Source: Lonicera japonica (lineage: Eukaryota; Streptophyta; Magnoliopsida; Dipsacales; Caprifoliaceae). Taken from it: 64,000 nucleotides of DNA. Below, piece by piece: positions 36,201 through 47,197 of the stretch. The stretch spans positions 682,001 to 746,000 of the forward strand of contig CM038468.1 in the NCBI GenBank assembly GCA_021464415.1. Direction: 5' to 3'. Numbering within the stretch: the stretch's first letter is position 1; each line of letters begins with the position of its first letter. A model generated the notes under the pieces. It made no database searches. It was not told where the DNA came from and was given only the letters and a program-made list of their open reading frames with translations. Both the position numbers and the translations under genes were made by a program.

Positions 36201-38253
36201 CAGCCGATTTTTTGATGCATGGTAGAGAAGCTTATTTGATATAGAAACAGTGTAAAAACCTTCGAATTTAGTCAATCTTTGATATTGTAACGCGTTCGGT
36301 AGTTTTGAAAAGCTACCCTTTCCCACTGCCATTTTCTAAAGAGGTGTAAATATGCGTGCTGAGGTATTAACTCCCTTACATTCTGCTGAATATAGGTGGG
36401 AAGCTGAACACATCCCAAAAGTGAAGGTTGCCAAGGTTGAAAGAAGTAAATTAAACAAGGAGCAGACGATTTATATGCCAAACATTCCTGATATTGCAAA
36501 GTGCCCAGATCACTTGCTGCCGCTGAAAGAGTGGGAGGACTCATTTCTTGCTGATTTTTCGGAGCTAAGGCTGGTAAGTATTTGTTAGCCTTTTCCGTAA
36601 TTCTTTATATTATTTTTCCCGAAGCTTTGTTTATTCAAAACCATGTCCCTTGAATTATATGAAGAACAAAAACAGATTTAGTTATTAACTTTTGAAGCAT
36701 GCATTCTAGTTGGCACGATCATAGATGATTCTCTTTTTTTACTTTAGAAGAAGATGACATATTAACTAAAAAATGGTGCTGCTAAATATTGTCATCTGTG
36801 AAATGAGGAACAAAAAAGAAATGAAGGTGACGAAGAAATTAGAGGAATATGCTGATGGCACAATAATATATAACCCACTTATATATTATTGTTGTTTGGT
36901 TTGGTTTTTTGTAACGCTTGGTTTTTTGTAGCCTTTCCATATTTCTTGAGGGGCTTTGGTGGACTACTGGTTCACTAAAGATGTAATCTATGTTGTATTG
37001 CTTTAATTAGTTTTTAATAAAAGCGTTTTGTTTCTGATAAAAAAAATAAAATATAACCCACTTATAAAACCCCCACAATTGTAGGATTTTATGCTTATTT
37101 TGTCAAATTTTTGTATCTGACATAAAGAGAAGCTGGTAATTGTAGACATGAAGTTTGACCTTTTGGGAAGGAATTGAATCCTGTGATGCAACTAGTTCCG
37201 ATGAGTTATATACACTAGTGTCACCATAATCAATAAATTAAACGTGTTAACTATTGTTAGGTTTCAATTATTATCGAAAAGGAACTGGATTTTGATTTAG
37301 GACATTCCAAAAAGGAAAAATGGACTCAATTTGGGATGGGAGGTGTATGATTTTATCAATTTAAGATACCTGGAATATATTAAAACTGAAACCAAGCGAG
37401 GATTTAATCATGCTCCGCTGAGGAAAGAGATATTCTTACCAGTTTTATCCACTGGATAATCATACTGGGTGCATTAATGAGTTATACATTCCGAAAATGT
37501 ACAACCTATCAATACATCCGGTATGATAACTAGTTGATGAAGCTGGTAACTGCAGCATTGCTGCTCCTCCAACAATGGGATGTTAGGGACACCTTGATCT
37601 TGGTGGGCCCTGGCAGTTCAAATTATATCCTTCTCAAGTGTAGTGATACTTCAGGCATAACAAGAGGTGACTTATCCTACTTTCATTTTTTGTATTATCC
37701 ACAGGCTTTATCACGCTACGAGGGTTCTTCTATGAACGTTTCTGCTGAACCGCAATCATTGCCTACTCTTGTTCATGAACAAGAATGCCCCAATCTAATT
37801 CTTGATAATATCGTTCTTGAAAAGTTCGAGAATTTAACTACCCGTGAATTTGATTCTAGCCAGTCAGTTGATTCTTCTTCACAGTCCTTGGCTGTGAATG
37901 AAATGGATGATTCGCCCTCTCTTTCCAGCCCTAAATCTTCAATTGGCGACTGTGGGCCCACCTTGACTACGATTCTAGGGATGGACTCCGTGGCTCGAGT
38001 TTCGATGCTAAGGAAACGCATAAGCTCGGTGGAGACTATGAGCCATCTCTCGAGAAGTGATTGTGTGTGGTTGTTTGCCCTTTGTGCAGCTGTGGATACT
38101 CCGCTAAACGCAGACACTTGTGCATCCCTTAGGTGTTTGCTGCGGAAATGTGCTAGCTTGCGAGCCCAAAAGGTGGAAATGGACGATGAAGTTGTTATGC
38201 TTAATATTCTTGCAACGATTTCGGGCAAGTATTTTGGGCAGTCGGAAAATTGA
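30278..38253 (+). CDS. GEMIN2: GEMIN2-like SMN-complex protein (snRNP assembly), frameshifted
   Basis: Exons: 30278-31609, 34018-34231, 36396-36573, 37705-38253. The start is ATG in 'aacaatggcg' at 30278. The C-terminal part has the Gemin2 signature: QRPAFLVTGKPDFDSGPP, then GLEYLRRVRWEAE, KLNKEQTIYMP, LPLKEWEDSFLADFSELRL, and a last exon with WLFALCAAVDTPLNADTC and ISGKYFGQSEN. Gemin2 binds SMN and the Sm proteins and guides spliceosomal snRNP assembly in the cytoplasm. An acidic, low-complexity N-terminal extension, then YSRKEMEA and LRFVNVEGQKKKWVEIY, makes it about 757 codons if read through; animal Gemin2 is about 280 aa. Codons GCC TGA at 31427-31432 end the frame after 384 residues; the conserved reading resumes one base out of frame at CTG 31429. 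The exon 1 donor (phase 1) fits either the acceptor at 34018 or an alternative terminal exon at 33531. Confidence 0.88.
31427..31432 (+). other. 1-nt frameshift in GEMIN2 exon 1
   Basis: The frame reads ...KRWAYSRKEMEA then TGA. The +1 frame immediately gives LRFVNVEGQKKKWVEIYCGF, which continues to the conserved exon end. A single missing base inside 'ggcctg' explains both. No intron can bridge it: the reading is continuous and no GT-AG pair gives the right phase. Confidence 0.75.
33531..33619 (+). other. Exon-like segment in GEMIN2 intron 1 (possible alternative last exon)
   Basis: A good acceptor ('ttctgtgtgcacag') at 33530 opens a frame in the right phase for the exon 1 donor. It encodes a basic peptide beginning SWVAAKERRKPFENLW and ending ESLATY, then TAA. 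AATAAA at 33863-33868 follows about 240 bp later. I do not recognise the peptide. It may be an alternative terminal exon or a captured fragment. Confidence 0.4.
33863..33868 (+). terminator. Candidate polyadenylation signal
   Basis: AATAAA lies downstream of the exon-like segment ending at 33619 and just before the in-frame ATG at 33951. The hexamer alone is weak evidence in AT-rich DNA. Confidence 0.3.
33951..34017 (+). other. In-frame upstream extension of GEMIN2 exon 2 with its own ATG
   Basis: ATG at 33951 (MADTEGFKTGGISVTKNVDA) is open and in frame with exon 2 across the acceptor at 34017. A stop (TAA) lies just upstream at 33945. If transcription started locally, this ATG would produce the conserved Gemin2 core without the N-terminal extension. 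Confidence 0.35.
34291..34999. mobile_element. Mutator-like MITE in GEMIN2 intron 2
   Basis: A perfect 9-bp duplication TTACATTTT (34282-34290 and 35000-35008) brackets a 709-bp element. Its ends are GAGAAATGCT and AGCATTGCTC, with a further inverted block 'cttctcccaccggccattt' against 'aaatagccggtgagaag'. Its terminal decamer resembles that of the element at 54626. Confidence 0.8.
36884..37050 (+). mobile_element. 5'-truncated LINE 3' end in GEMIN2 intron 3
   Basis: The 167-bp insert ends 'ctgataaaaaaaataaa', a typical plant LINE tail. It is flanked by a perfect 16-bp target duplication ATATAACCCACTTATA (36868-36883 and 37051-37066), the mark of target-primed reverse transcription. Confidence 0.8.
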
Positions 38254-38554
38254 AGGGCCCTTATAATAGTGCCTATGTTTTTTAACTTCATGAAAGGGTG
38301 GGGTTGTGGTGATTTTCGGAAGTTTATGATTTGGTTTTTACTTTATAAAACATTAATTTTATGACGTTTTTTGCGTACGCATGTTTGATTCTTGAATTCT
38401 CGCCTTTGGTGAGGGAGATGAAGATTTAACTTGTAGGATGTTTTAATCAGTCGGCTTTAGATTAAAAAGTAAAATTTAGAGGGGCCTTTGTGGGGCGTCC
38501 AAGGCTTAGCTAATCTTCTATCTATATAAACCGGTCTCGATTCAGTTGACGTTA
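38254..38554 (+). other. 3' flank of GEMIN2
   Basis: This contains the 3' untranslated region. No canonical AATAAA is seen; 'actttataaaac' near 38341 could serve as a signal. Confidence 0.4.
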
Positions 38555-38843
38555 AGGTTATGTTTGATAACAACATAGAAAAAGAAAATAAAAACACTTG
38601 ATTTGAGTAAGAAGTTAGGAAAATAAATTGAGTCATGTAATGAGATATTCTCCATCTCATATTCATTTTATGTGTAGAGATGTCTTACCTCATTCATAAT
38701 TTTTTGTTTTTGAACCACCAAAGAAAATTTCTTCATGAAAAAAGTAACAAAGTAAGAAGGAATCCTTACATGTCTAAATTTATTTTCTAACTTCTTACAA
38801 AAATTAACTGTTTTTTTTTCTCATGTTATTATCAAACGGATCC
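38555..38843. mobile_element. Tourist-like MITE
   Basis: The ends GGTTATGTTTGATAACAAC and the inverted 'gttattatcaaacggatcc' are flanked by TAA on both sides (38552-38554 and 38844-38846), as in PIF/Harbinger elements. Confidence 0.7.
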
Positions 38844-38995
38844 TAAATTATAGTATTTATTTTATTTTATTTATGTATTTGGTTTGTTTAATGAAAAATT
38901 ATTTGATAAGATTTGAACTCTATTTTGTTCGTGTACTAGTTTTTCAATGAAAAATCATTTGATAAAATTTGAACATGTGAGCTCTACTGTCTCTA

Positions 38996-39151
38996 CATAT
39001 ATTAACATATTTTTACTTTGGTATGATAATATGTGAAAAGGGAATGCCATATATTAACATATTTTTACTTTGGTATGATAATATGTGAAAAGGGAATGCC
39101 ATATATTAACATATTTTTACTTTGGTATGATAATATGTGAAAAGGGAATGC
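38996..39151. repeat. Three perfect tandem copies of a 52-bp unit
   Basis: Copies 38996-39047, 39048-39099 and 39100-39151 are identical (start 'catatattaacat', end 'aaaagggaatgc'). Identity across all three points to very recent amplification. Confidence 0.95.
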
Positions 39152-40700
39152 GCACATACATTACGTGTATTTCGCGTGTATTCAAGTATTCTATTGTTTC
39201 TTTCACTTGTAACTTTTTTTCTGAAAATCAAAATTCTTCCCACTTCAACAGTGACCAAAAGGCAGTGCACAATTCCCACAGGTTATATTCGATCGGCATC
39301 TCATCAATCATTTGCACGATCATGTTAATTAAATCTTCTTGCTTGTTTTCTTTTATTAATCTAATTAATTTGTGACAAATCAACGAAAAACATCTTTTTA
39401 TTAACCTTTTTGTGCGTATTCTCTACGTGTGCATTCTTTTATTATTCGCATACGCATAGCATCTTTTTATTAACCTTTTGGAGTTTATTTGTTTTTTCTC
39501 TTCGTTTAGTTTCTTCTTAATTTGTAATTTTTTTAATGGATTTTCAGCAATTAAAAATACATCAAATATGTTCCAACACTGGTAATATTTTGTTTTGTAA
39601 GTATTTTTGGTGCCTGATATTTGAAATATAAACCAATACCACACTTTTAAATTTGTTGGTACTTTATCTTTGATATAAGACACACTTTGAAACATACAAA
39701 ATAAAAAAAAACTCACCCTGAAACATACCAACGAAGGGGGACACTGAACATAAATATTTATAAGACAACCCCAAACATAATGCAATGCCAAAAAAGAAAG
39801 AAAAAGCATCTAAAATGGGGCGTTCATCAACCCGAACACAAACATAAACAAAACAATCAAAAATAAGAAAACAAATCCCATAACAAGTAAAGCACATGTT
39901 TTAGATCTCTATCTTTAATTTTTGCTATTTTCATTTCCTCTTAAGGTGTTTTCGATTCTATAAAAAATAGATAATCAAAATTAGTCAAAAAAAGAAGAAG
40001 GTAATTTCTAATTTATATTATTTAACATTTTTTGTGCTTAAGTATGTAATTAAAAATTGCTCAATGTCTTTGTAATAAAGACGTTAAGATATGAATTTTT
40101 ACTTAGAACTCATTTATTATATTATTAGTAGTGGCAATCCATGCAAATGATGTGTGCTCGAAGTTTCTTTCCTCTTAAGAATATGATAGATTATTGATTG
40201 TATTAAAAAAAAAAAAAGAGAGAGCATTTAATATAAAAATTAATTTTGAGCTAATTCAATTTGATTTAATAAATATTATTACAATACCAAGTCCTGCCTT
40301 CAATTACTTTTGGGGTTTTTTTAGTATTAAGTTGATTTATTACCTATTTTCACTTAACACTTAATTTTCAAAAGGTAAAATACCTATTTTACCCTTGATA
40401 TAGTCATCTTTATACAATAAGAAAATAAGTATATATTTATCAAAATTACATTAATCAGCTTTTAGATGTGATATGTTCAAACAAATGACATATGTTCAAA
40501 TATGACATCTAGACATCAAACAAACAGATTTTTCAAATTCAATTTTTAGACTTCAAAATTAGTCTTTGCTCTTCATATTCATCATTCAAATAACAAAACA
40601 AATACTTGGCTAAAAAATAACCGATTCCACTAAAGTTTGGCTCTATTGAACATTCCCCCTACCCCCCACCTAAATTTTTTTTACCACAAAGGAGGTAATA
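39152..40700. other. AT-rich intergenic DNA
   Basis: No gene is recognised. Short frames here are low-complexity. Confidence 0.5.
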
Positions 40701-40708
40701 TTGATTAC

Positions 40709-42036
40709 CCTTTCTTCGTCTTTCGTCCTTACGGCGTATTAGACGTGATTGCTAGTGAAATTGAGCTTGCCATAAGTGACAAAGAAATTTATAAGGCTTT
40801 TTTGAGTTTACCCCTACTTATAATACAATATTTAACTTACCTCCTATTTTGATAATCTTTGAGTTACCTCCCTACCTTTTAACAGACCACTAATTCCATC
40901 CAATTTTATGTTGCTTTGACTGTTTTACCCCTTTCTTCAACCTCCAACATTTTACTTTCTCCCAATACATATGAACCCTAATTTCTCTTGCCATGGTTAC
41001 TCTTATTGGCCGCTGGCGGAGACTTCTCCATCTCCGCCGGAGGAGACACCTTCCCTCTTGACTTTGGACGAGCGCCATCACTAGGGGTATTTTCGGTTTT
41101 GGCCAGGGTGGAAACTAAGGTATCCCAAACGCAAATGTAAAAATTTGGTTCTAAATCTTCGAAACCCAAACTCGAACCAAACTTTTCAATTCGGTTTTGA
41201 CATATTTTTTTTCTTTTTTAAATCAATTTAACATAACAATGTAATACTAATAGTAATGTAAGAATGATTAATATTCAAATTAAAGTCATGATTTTTTAGA
41301 AATAAGGAGCAAATATATTGATACCATGTTTTCTATTTAGTTACTATTTTATTTGTATATTTACAAGAATAAAATACATTAAATAAAATGACAAATTATC
41401 TTACTATCATGTATGTGATAAATTTTTTTTTTAGCATTGTATAGTTAATTCAATAATAAGGGCACCCATTAATGACTTTTTTTTAAGGTGATCATAATAT
41501 GCAATTAATGGAAAACACATTCTTATAAAGGGCACCCTTAGAATATATATTAACATTTTTTTTATTTTCTTATACATAATTTGGTTCGGTTCCGTTTAAT
41601 TTGATTTTGGACTAAGTTGCCTCAAACCCAAACCAAATTATTCGGTTTCAGTTTTCTCGTTTTTTATTTTGGTTTTTTTTTCAGTTCGGAGTTTTATGGA
41701 TTGATTCGGTCCATTCAATCGATTTTTGGATTAGGTTTAACACCCCTAACTATCACCGAAGCAAGAAACAAAGAAGACTGGCCGCATCGAGATTTGGATC
41801 TGCCGCCAATTGGCAGCCTTCTCTCAACGTTATTTCTGAGAATAACTCAAAAGATTAGACGGAATTAGTGGTCCATTAAAAAATAAAAATAATTCAAAAG
41901 ATTATCAAGAAATAAATTTAATATCGTATTATAAATAGAACAAACTTAAAAAACACCCAAATTTATATGGCAAGATATTAAAATCAGACATCCGTCAAAA
42001 TTGATGAATCCCCACAAAAACTATGGGAATTTGTAC
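40709..42036. mobile_element. Long-terminal-inverted-repeat element (candidate Pack-MULE)
   Basis: Arms of roughly 150-200 bp at about 40730-40910 and 41860-42000 are inverted copies. Shared blocks include 'accactaattcc' against 'ggaattagtggt', 'ttgataatctttgagtta' against 'attcaaaagattatca', and 'cttgccata' against 'tatggcaag'. The GC-rich interior ('ccgctggcggagacttctcc') is unlike the surroundings and may be captured gene DNA. A candidate 10-bp duplication ATTGATTACC lies at 40699 and 42037, but the extreme ends are not well matched. Confidence 0.55.
41082..41748. mobile_element. hAT-type MITE nested in the long-inverted-repeat element
   Basis: The ends are TAGGGGTATTTTCGG and the inverted 'aacacccCTA'. 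The flanking 8-mers GCCATCAC and ACTATCAC match at 6/8. No transposase frame is present. Confidence 0.6.
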
Positions 42037-42239
42037 CATTGATTACCTTAATACCCCTTGTAAATATTCTTTTTTTTTTTTTGGTTTTTTCATGAGGTAT
42101 AAATTATCCTAATAGCAGCCTTGTCCAATTGAGACAGGAGGCTTGGTTAAATCCCTTGTGAATATTCATTGAGACGTATTTTCCCCTGAAATTAACCGAG
42201 AATAGAGTTGTCGGTGGAGAGTGTTAGCTGGTGGGTCTC

Positions 42240-42681
42240 CCTCTTCATCTTACAAAATAGCCTTTGCTTGGTTCCAAATCCAGCCTGTTTTCAGTGTCCC
42301 CGTTAAACCTTTCGATCATCTTTCTAACCCTACCAAACCTCATCTCAACCGTCCATTCTTTTCTCATTTTAATTTTCCCGTAGAAAGAGATACTTGATCT
42401 ACCCCTCTCTCTTTCATCTTCTCTATCTCTACTTGCATTGTACCCAAAGCAAATTCCCAATCATAAACCCACAAAAATCAACTACTCCAGATCTACAGTC
42501 TCTATGTAAGTTACACATTCACTTTCTTTCTATTTCATTCTTTTTCTTTAAATTATCAGATCTCAATCCCTTGTTCTTTGTGCATCTCTTGGTTGTGTAA
42601 ACCCAAACACCCAATTGAAAGAAAGTTCAATTCACAACTTACCCTTTTCAAATTTTGATCTTTTTTGTGTTGCAGAGAAGA
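42240..42681 (+). promoter_or_regulatory. 5' leader of the chitinase-like gene with leader intron
   Basis: A donor 'tctat|gtaagt' at 42506 and an acceptor 'gtgttgcag' ending at 42675 define a likely 170-bp leader intron just before the ATG at 42682. The CT-rich sequence upstream is probably the transcribed leader. Introns this close to the ATG often raise expression in plants. Confidence 0.55.
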
Positions 42682-45112
42682 ATGGAAGCAAGAAACAAAG
42701 TGGGTTTTGTGTTACTTGCAATTTGTGTGTTTGCATTTGTTAATAATGTTATGGGAGATGATTCTTCACCTGAGATTTTGGTGAAGAAAGTGAAGGGTAA
42801 GAAGGTTTGTGATCAGGGTTGGGAGTGTAAGGGTTGGTCAGAATATTGTTGTAATCAGACCGTATCTAAGTACTTTCAGACCTACAATTTTGAGGATCTT
42901 TTCTCTAAGAGGAATTCTCCGGTGGCTCATGCTGTTGGTTTCTGGGATTACCGGTCTTTCATTCTTGCTGCCGCGGTTTACCAGCCTCATGGGTTTGGTA
43001 CCACCGGCGGCAAGAAAATGCAGACCAAGGAAGTTGCAGCTTTTCTTGGCCACGTTGGCAGCAAAACTTCTTGTAAGTTGTTCTGATTGGTTCCTTTTTA
43101 CGCGGACATATTTATCTGACATAGACGATTACTCATTGGTTAGAATAGTTCTTGATAAAGATAAATTTGATATGGACCCACATTCTAACTAATACATGTT
43201 TGTCACACTATATTGGTTTTTATGTAAGATATACATGTCTCTATAGAATTATTATTGGTTCTGATTTTTAGTTGTTTGTTTGTGTTTGGTTGATGAGAAA
43301 ATGATGAGAAGGTAGAAAATCAATTTGGGTTTTTCAATTTTGTTTATTTTTGTTGTGTGGGGACTGACTATACGCCATTGATTGAGTTGGGTTCCTTTTC
43401 TTTGTAGTCAAACAGATAGTAATGGTTTTAATTTAGTGATAAATTGAGCATTTTTGATAATATTTTCATGGGGTTTTTGACCGTGTTTGGTAGATCAGAA
43501 GATGAAAAACTAGAAGGATAAGTCTGGGCTTTCAGTTTTCTTGGATTTATCATTTGTGGATTGAGAAGATTGAGTTGGGTTATGTTCTTTACCAACATAT
43601 TTGTTTTGAACTCTATTTTGACTCTTTGCTCAACAGAGTTATGATTTCAGTGCCTCAATTTAGTCCAATTTTCTTATACAAGTTGACTCATTTCATAGTA
43701 CTACATTTTTTGCTTGCTTTCATACGTATGAAGACACCGAATGATAAAAATGATGGCATGCAGGTGGGTATGGAGTGGCAACAGGAGGACCATTGGCATG
43801 GGGTTTATGCTACAACAGAGAAATGAGTCCTATGCAGTCTTACTGCGATGACTTCTACAAGTACACCTACCCTTGCGCTCCAGGAGCTGAGTACTATGGC
43901 CGCGGTGCCTTGCCTCTTTACTGGTACACATTAAATTTTCTCTTAAGAAAACACTAAATTTTAAGTAATCGACAGTCAAGATTCATTCATAATCAACTAT
44001 TGAGCAACTTGATACTTCGATTATAGAGATGTGACTCCATGTGGAACTATTAATCTGGGAAAATTGGAGGGGGTACATGAAGTAAAAGCTGAATATTTGC
44101 TATGAAGCACATATACTTGTGCACAGGAGAAGTATCCATGCCTAATATGTACATGAAGCCCATACTTCATGGATACTCCCTCCGTAACCATTAACAGTCC
44201 ATATTTGACTTTCTCATTTTTAAAGAATGCACTATTTTCATCACGAGCAATGAGTTGAACAAAATTTGTTTCTACCATGAGTTTTGGTACAACGATTATG
44301 TTCTGAACATGGGACTCTTAATTTGGGACATCCCAAAAAGGAATAGTGGACTTTTTGTTTGGGACAGGGAGTTTTCTCTTCCCTTGTTGAGCAGCACATA
44401 CTTTTGTTGTTTTGTGTGCATACATATGTAATTATATACCTCCTCTGTCTCAAAAAGAAATTCCCTCTTTGACACTTTTGGTACTTTTTAACGAAACAAA
44501 TAATTCCGACCAAATCAATGGTCAAGATCACAACTCATATCTATTGTTAGATATAAAGAAATTGATTGTCCTTAAAAAGGAAATGGGGCTATCTTTTTTA
44601 GACGGAGGAAGTATGTTTATCTATATATCCCAGGGCTATTACTTCATTTAGGTGGTTAAAAAAATACAAATCTTATCCTATTGTGTTTTGTTAGGAACTA
44701 CAACTATGGAGCTGCTGGTGAAGCACTAAAGGTAGACCTATTGAACCACCCAGAGTACGTCGAACAAAATGCCACCCTTGCCTTCCAAGCTGCTATCTGG
44801 AGGTGGATGACACCCGTCAAGAAGGGCCAGCCTTCGGCTCACGAAGCCTTTGTTGGAGACTGGAAGCCCACCAAGAATGACACATTGGCCAAGCGCACCC
44901 CAGGTTTTGGCACAACCATGAACATCTTGTACGGTGACCTCGTTTGTGGTCAAGGCGACGTTGACCAGATGAACAACATCGTCTCCCATTACCAATACTA
45001 CCTCGACTTGATGGGTATTGGCCGAGAGGAGGCTGGGCCCCACGATGTCCTCACTTGCGCTGAGCAGCTTCCGTTTAACCCAGCAACAAAAACCACATCT
45101 TCTTCTTCTTGA
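42682..45112 (+). CDS. CTL1-like: Chitinase-like protein (CTL1/POM1 group, GH19 fold)
   Basis: Exons 42682-43072, 43764-43923 and 44695-45112 join in phase to 322 aa, close to Arabidopsis CTL1 (321). A signal peptide of about 25 residues (hydrophobic FVLLAICVFAFV) predicts secretion to the wall. The GH19-type fold is recognisable: cysteine-rich CDQGWECKGWSEYCCNQT, FSKRNSPVAHAVGFWDY, AAFLGHVGSKTSCGYG, GPLAWGLCYN, YYGRGALPLYW, NYGAAGEALK, MGIGREEAGP. Where active chitinases have SHETTGG, this protein has GSKTSCG, so the catalytic glutamate is absent. CTL1 relatives do not hydrolyse chitin but bind glucans and are needed for normal cellulose assembly and cell expansion; that role is inferred from the family. 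NQTVS and NATLA are N-glycosylation sites. The C-terminal serine run is typical. The last exon is GC-richer than the introns. Confidence 0.95.
44176..44371. mobile_element. Stowaway-like MITE 1 in CTL intron 2
   Basis: The left end TA|CTCCCTCCGTAACC is diagnostic of Stowaway. The right end 'gggacagggag' is degenerate and its TA is mutated to TT. Confidence 0.6.
44439..44611. mobile_element. Stowaway-like MITE 2 in CTL intron 2
   Basis: TA|CCTCCTCTGTCTCAAAAAG at the left pairs with TTTTTTAGACGGAGGAAG|TA at the right; TA duplications are present on both sides (Tc1/mariner type). Confidence 0.75.
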
Positions 45113-45207
45113 AGCTTCCGGCATGTTAAATTTGCGCGCATTGTTACAGCCATTGTTTTGTTGTGATGTGTGGTTTATATATCCTCATTTTCTCCCTTAA
45201 AACCACA

Positions 45208-45213
45208 AATAAA
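45208..45213 (+). terminator. Likely polyadenylation signal of the CTL gene
   Basis: AATAAA lies 96 bp after the stop codon, within a suitable distance for a plant 3' end. Confidence 0.5.
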
Positions 45214-45628
45214 GAGGTGCAAGTAAGTAAGATCATGGGACGTTGTGTGAAGAAAGCTCATTTAGTTTGGACAATCATATGTTGTGAATTGTTTATTAGT
45301 TTTCTATAGATTTATTATTCATTTTGTTCCTATTATGAGTATTATCTCTCTGTGTTAAGTAGTTATTATGGGATTTATGTATGAACCTGGTTATTTTTAT
45401 ATTATATAATTGTATATGTTGCTCTCAAGACATGAAATTCCATTTTTACTCTTTCTCTGTTGTTTTTTTCTTTTGTTTTTTATCTTGTATTTGTCTTTAA
45501 GGGTTTCAGTTTTGAAAGTTTTTCTTTATTGAATTACAACCATGATGATTGAACTCCTAATCTTTTTTCAATCTATGATGTTAGTTTGCACTGTCATTGT
45601 GTGACAGGGCTATTATCCAAAGTGGCTT

Positions 45629-45720
45629 AGGTTAGTGGTAAAGACATTCATCTAGATCCAGGTTAGTGGTAAAGACATTCATCTAGATCCGGGAGATTTC
45701 GGATTTGAGTCATTTGGGTG
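45629..45720 (+). mobile_element. SINE-like segment with 31-bp tandem duplication
   Basis: An A-box-like 'ggttagtggtaaag' is duplicated as a 31-bp unit (45629-45659, 45660-45690). It is followed by a B-box-like 'atttcggatttgagtc'. The spacing fits a tRNA-derived SINE whose head was duplicated. Confidence 0.45.
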
Positions 45721-46208
45721 GAGTGGGGTGGGGGTTCCTGACACTTATTAGATCTTCATTTTTTACAGGTTGAAAAATAATATAATAAGAAAAAAAAACT
45801 GAATTTTATAATATTTAAAAAAGTTGGAAAATAAATTTAATCATAAGAATCTTTTAACTTTTTTCCTTTTCTCCGTGAAATAAAATTTTCCATGGGTGAA
45901 GATGAAATTTTCATGAAATTAACAAAAAATTATAAAACATTTACTTATAAAATAAATCCGGAAAATATCTTATCAAATTAATCATTCCATCTTATAACTT
46001 CTCGAATTCTCGTAAAGGAAAAAAAACCAATTATTACTTTTAATCAATTCTCAACTACCTTATCAAAATGGCACTTTAGTTTGTTTCGGCATAGTGGTTA
46101 AAAATTTCTGGTTTCATTCAATTGTCGGTAGGGAAGTAGACATAACATGCAAGTTGATTTTTTATCTTTATTTTTTTAAATATACATGCGATAAATTATA
46201 AGATAGAC
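45721..46208. other. AT-rich intergenic DNA
   Basis: Nothing is recognised. Confidence 0.5.
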
Positions 46209-46211
46209 TTA

Positions 46212-46656
46212 GGTATTGTTTGATAACACCACGTAAATTTAAAAATTTAAAATTTGAAAATTTAAATGGTATAAAGTTATTTGTTAAAAAATAAAATTAA
46301 GTACCAACTTAATTTTCATCACTTAAAATTGAAAATTTTCATCTGAAGTTTTAAGTGAGAAATTCTCCACTTAAAATTAAAATCTTAATTTTAAAAGTTT
46401 AAAATACATATTTTACCCTCTTAAATTTAAATAAATTAACATACTGTCTAGCAACTTTTTAACTTTACTTTTAACTAATAAGGGCAAAAATGTCATACTA
46501 AACAAAATTCAGTTTTCAGATGTCTTATACTCAAATAAACAATATTTTTTTAGATACAATTTTTAGAACTGAACAAATAGTTTTTTTTCAGTTTCAATTT
46601 TTAATTTAATTTTTAGTTTAGTTTTCAATTTTTAATTTTTTTTATCAAATGTCACC
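46212..46656. mobile_element. Tourist-like MITE (degenerate)
   Basis: GGTATTGTTTGATAAC at the left is inverted at the right as 'ttatcaaatgtcacc'. The flanks TTA and CTA differ by one base. The termini resemble the element at 38555. Confidence 0.5.
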
Positions 46657-46659
46657 CTA

Positions 46660-47197
46660 GTGTACAAACTCAAATGATAAAGCGAAAAGGTCAGAAATGG
46701 CTCAAATTTCACACCTTGTAATTAAAACTAACTACTTTAACCGCTCGGGAAAACCCGGATCTATACAAATTGAAATTTAACAAGCTCTAAGAATATTAAA
46801 AATATTTCATAAGCAAAGAAAGTATATTTTGTGTGGGGATTTGATGGGACTATTCATAATAAGTTTGGGGAAATTAAAGCTGGGTAGTTGGTGATGCCTT
46901 GTCTCACCAATAATCAATAGACCGCCGACAAATCATCCTTCTTATTTATTTGGAAATATTATTGATCGACTTAATGGGATATACAAAATAGGATAATTTT
47001 GTTTGTGATTTTTTTTTTAAATTTATTTATATGAGTTATTTGACTGAGCTTACATACGACTAGTCTCTCCTTAACAAATTTTAAGAACGCACTAGCATAT
47101 ATTTGAATAACCTATAACGTCTTCTATAATTAGTTGTGAGATAACGCGATAGTAAATGTACATTTCATGTATATTGTATGTACTAAGACTACTAAGA
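46660..47197. other. AT-rich intergenic DNA
   Basis: No gene is seen. Confidence 0.5.

Noticed and set aside
37773..38291. 172-codon minus-strand open frame under GEMIN2 exon 4
   Set aside because: Antisense shadow; the + strand frame carries the recognised Gemin2 C terminus.
39423..39897. Minus-strand open frames of 77 and 128 codons
   Set aside because: Low-complexity AT-rich composition, no recognisable motif and no splice context.
44738..45124. 128-codon minus-strand open frame under CTL exon 3
   Set aside because: Antisense shadow of a GC-richer exon encoding clear CTL1 motifs on the + strand.
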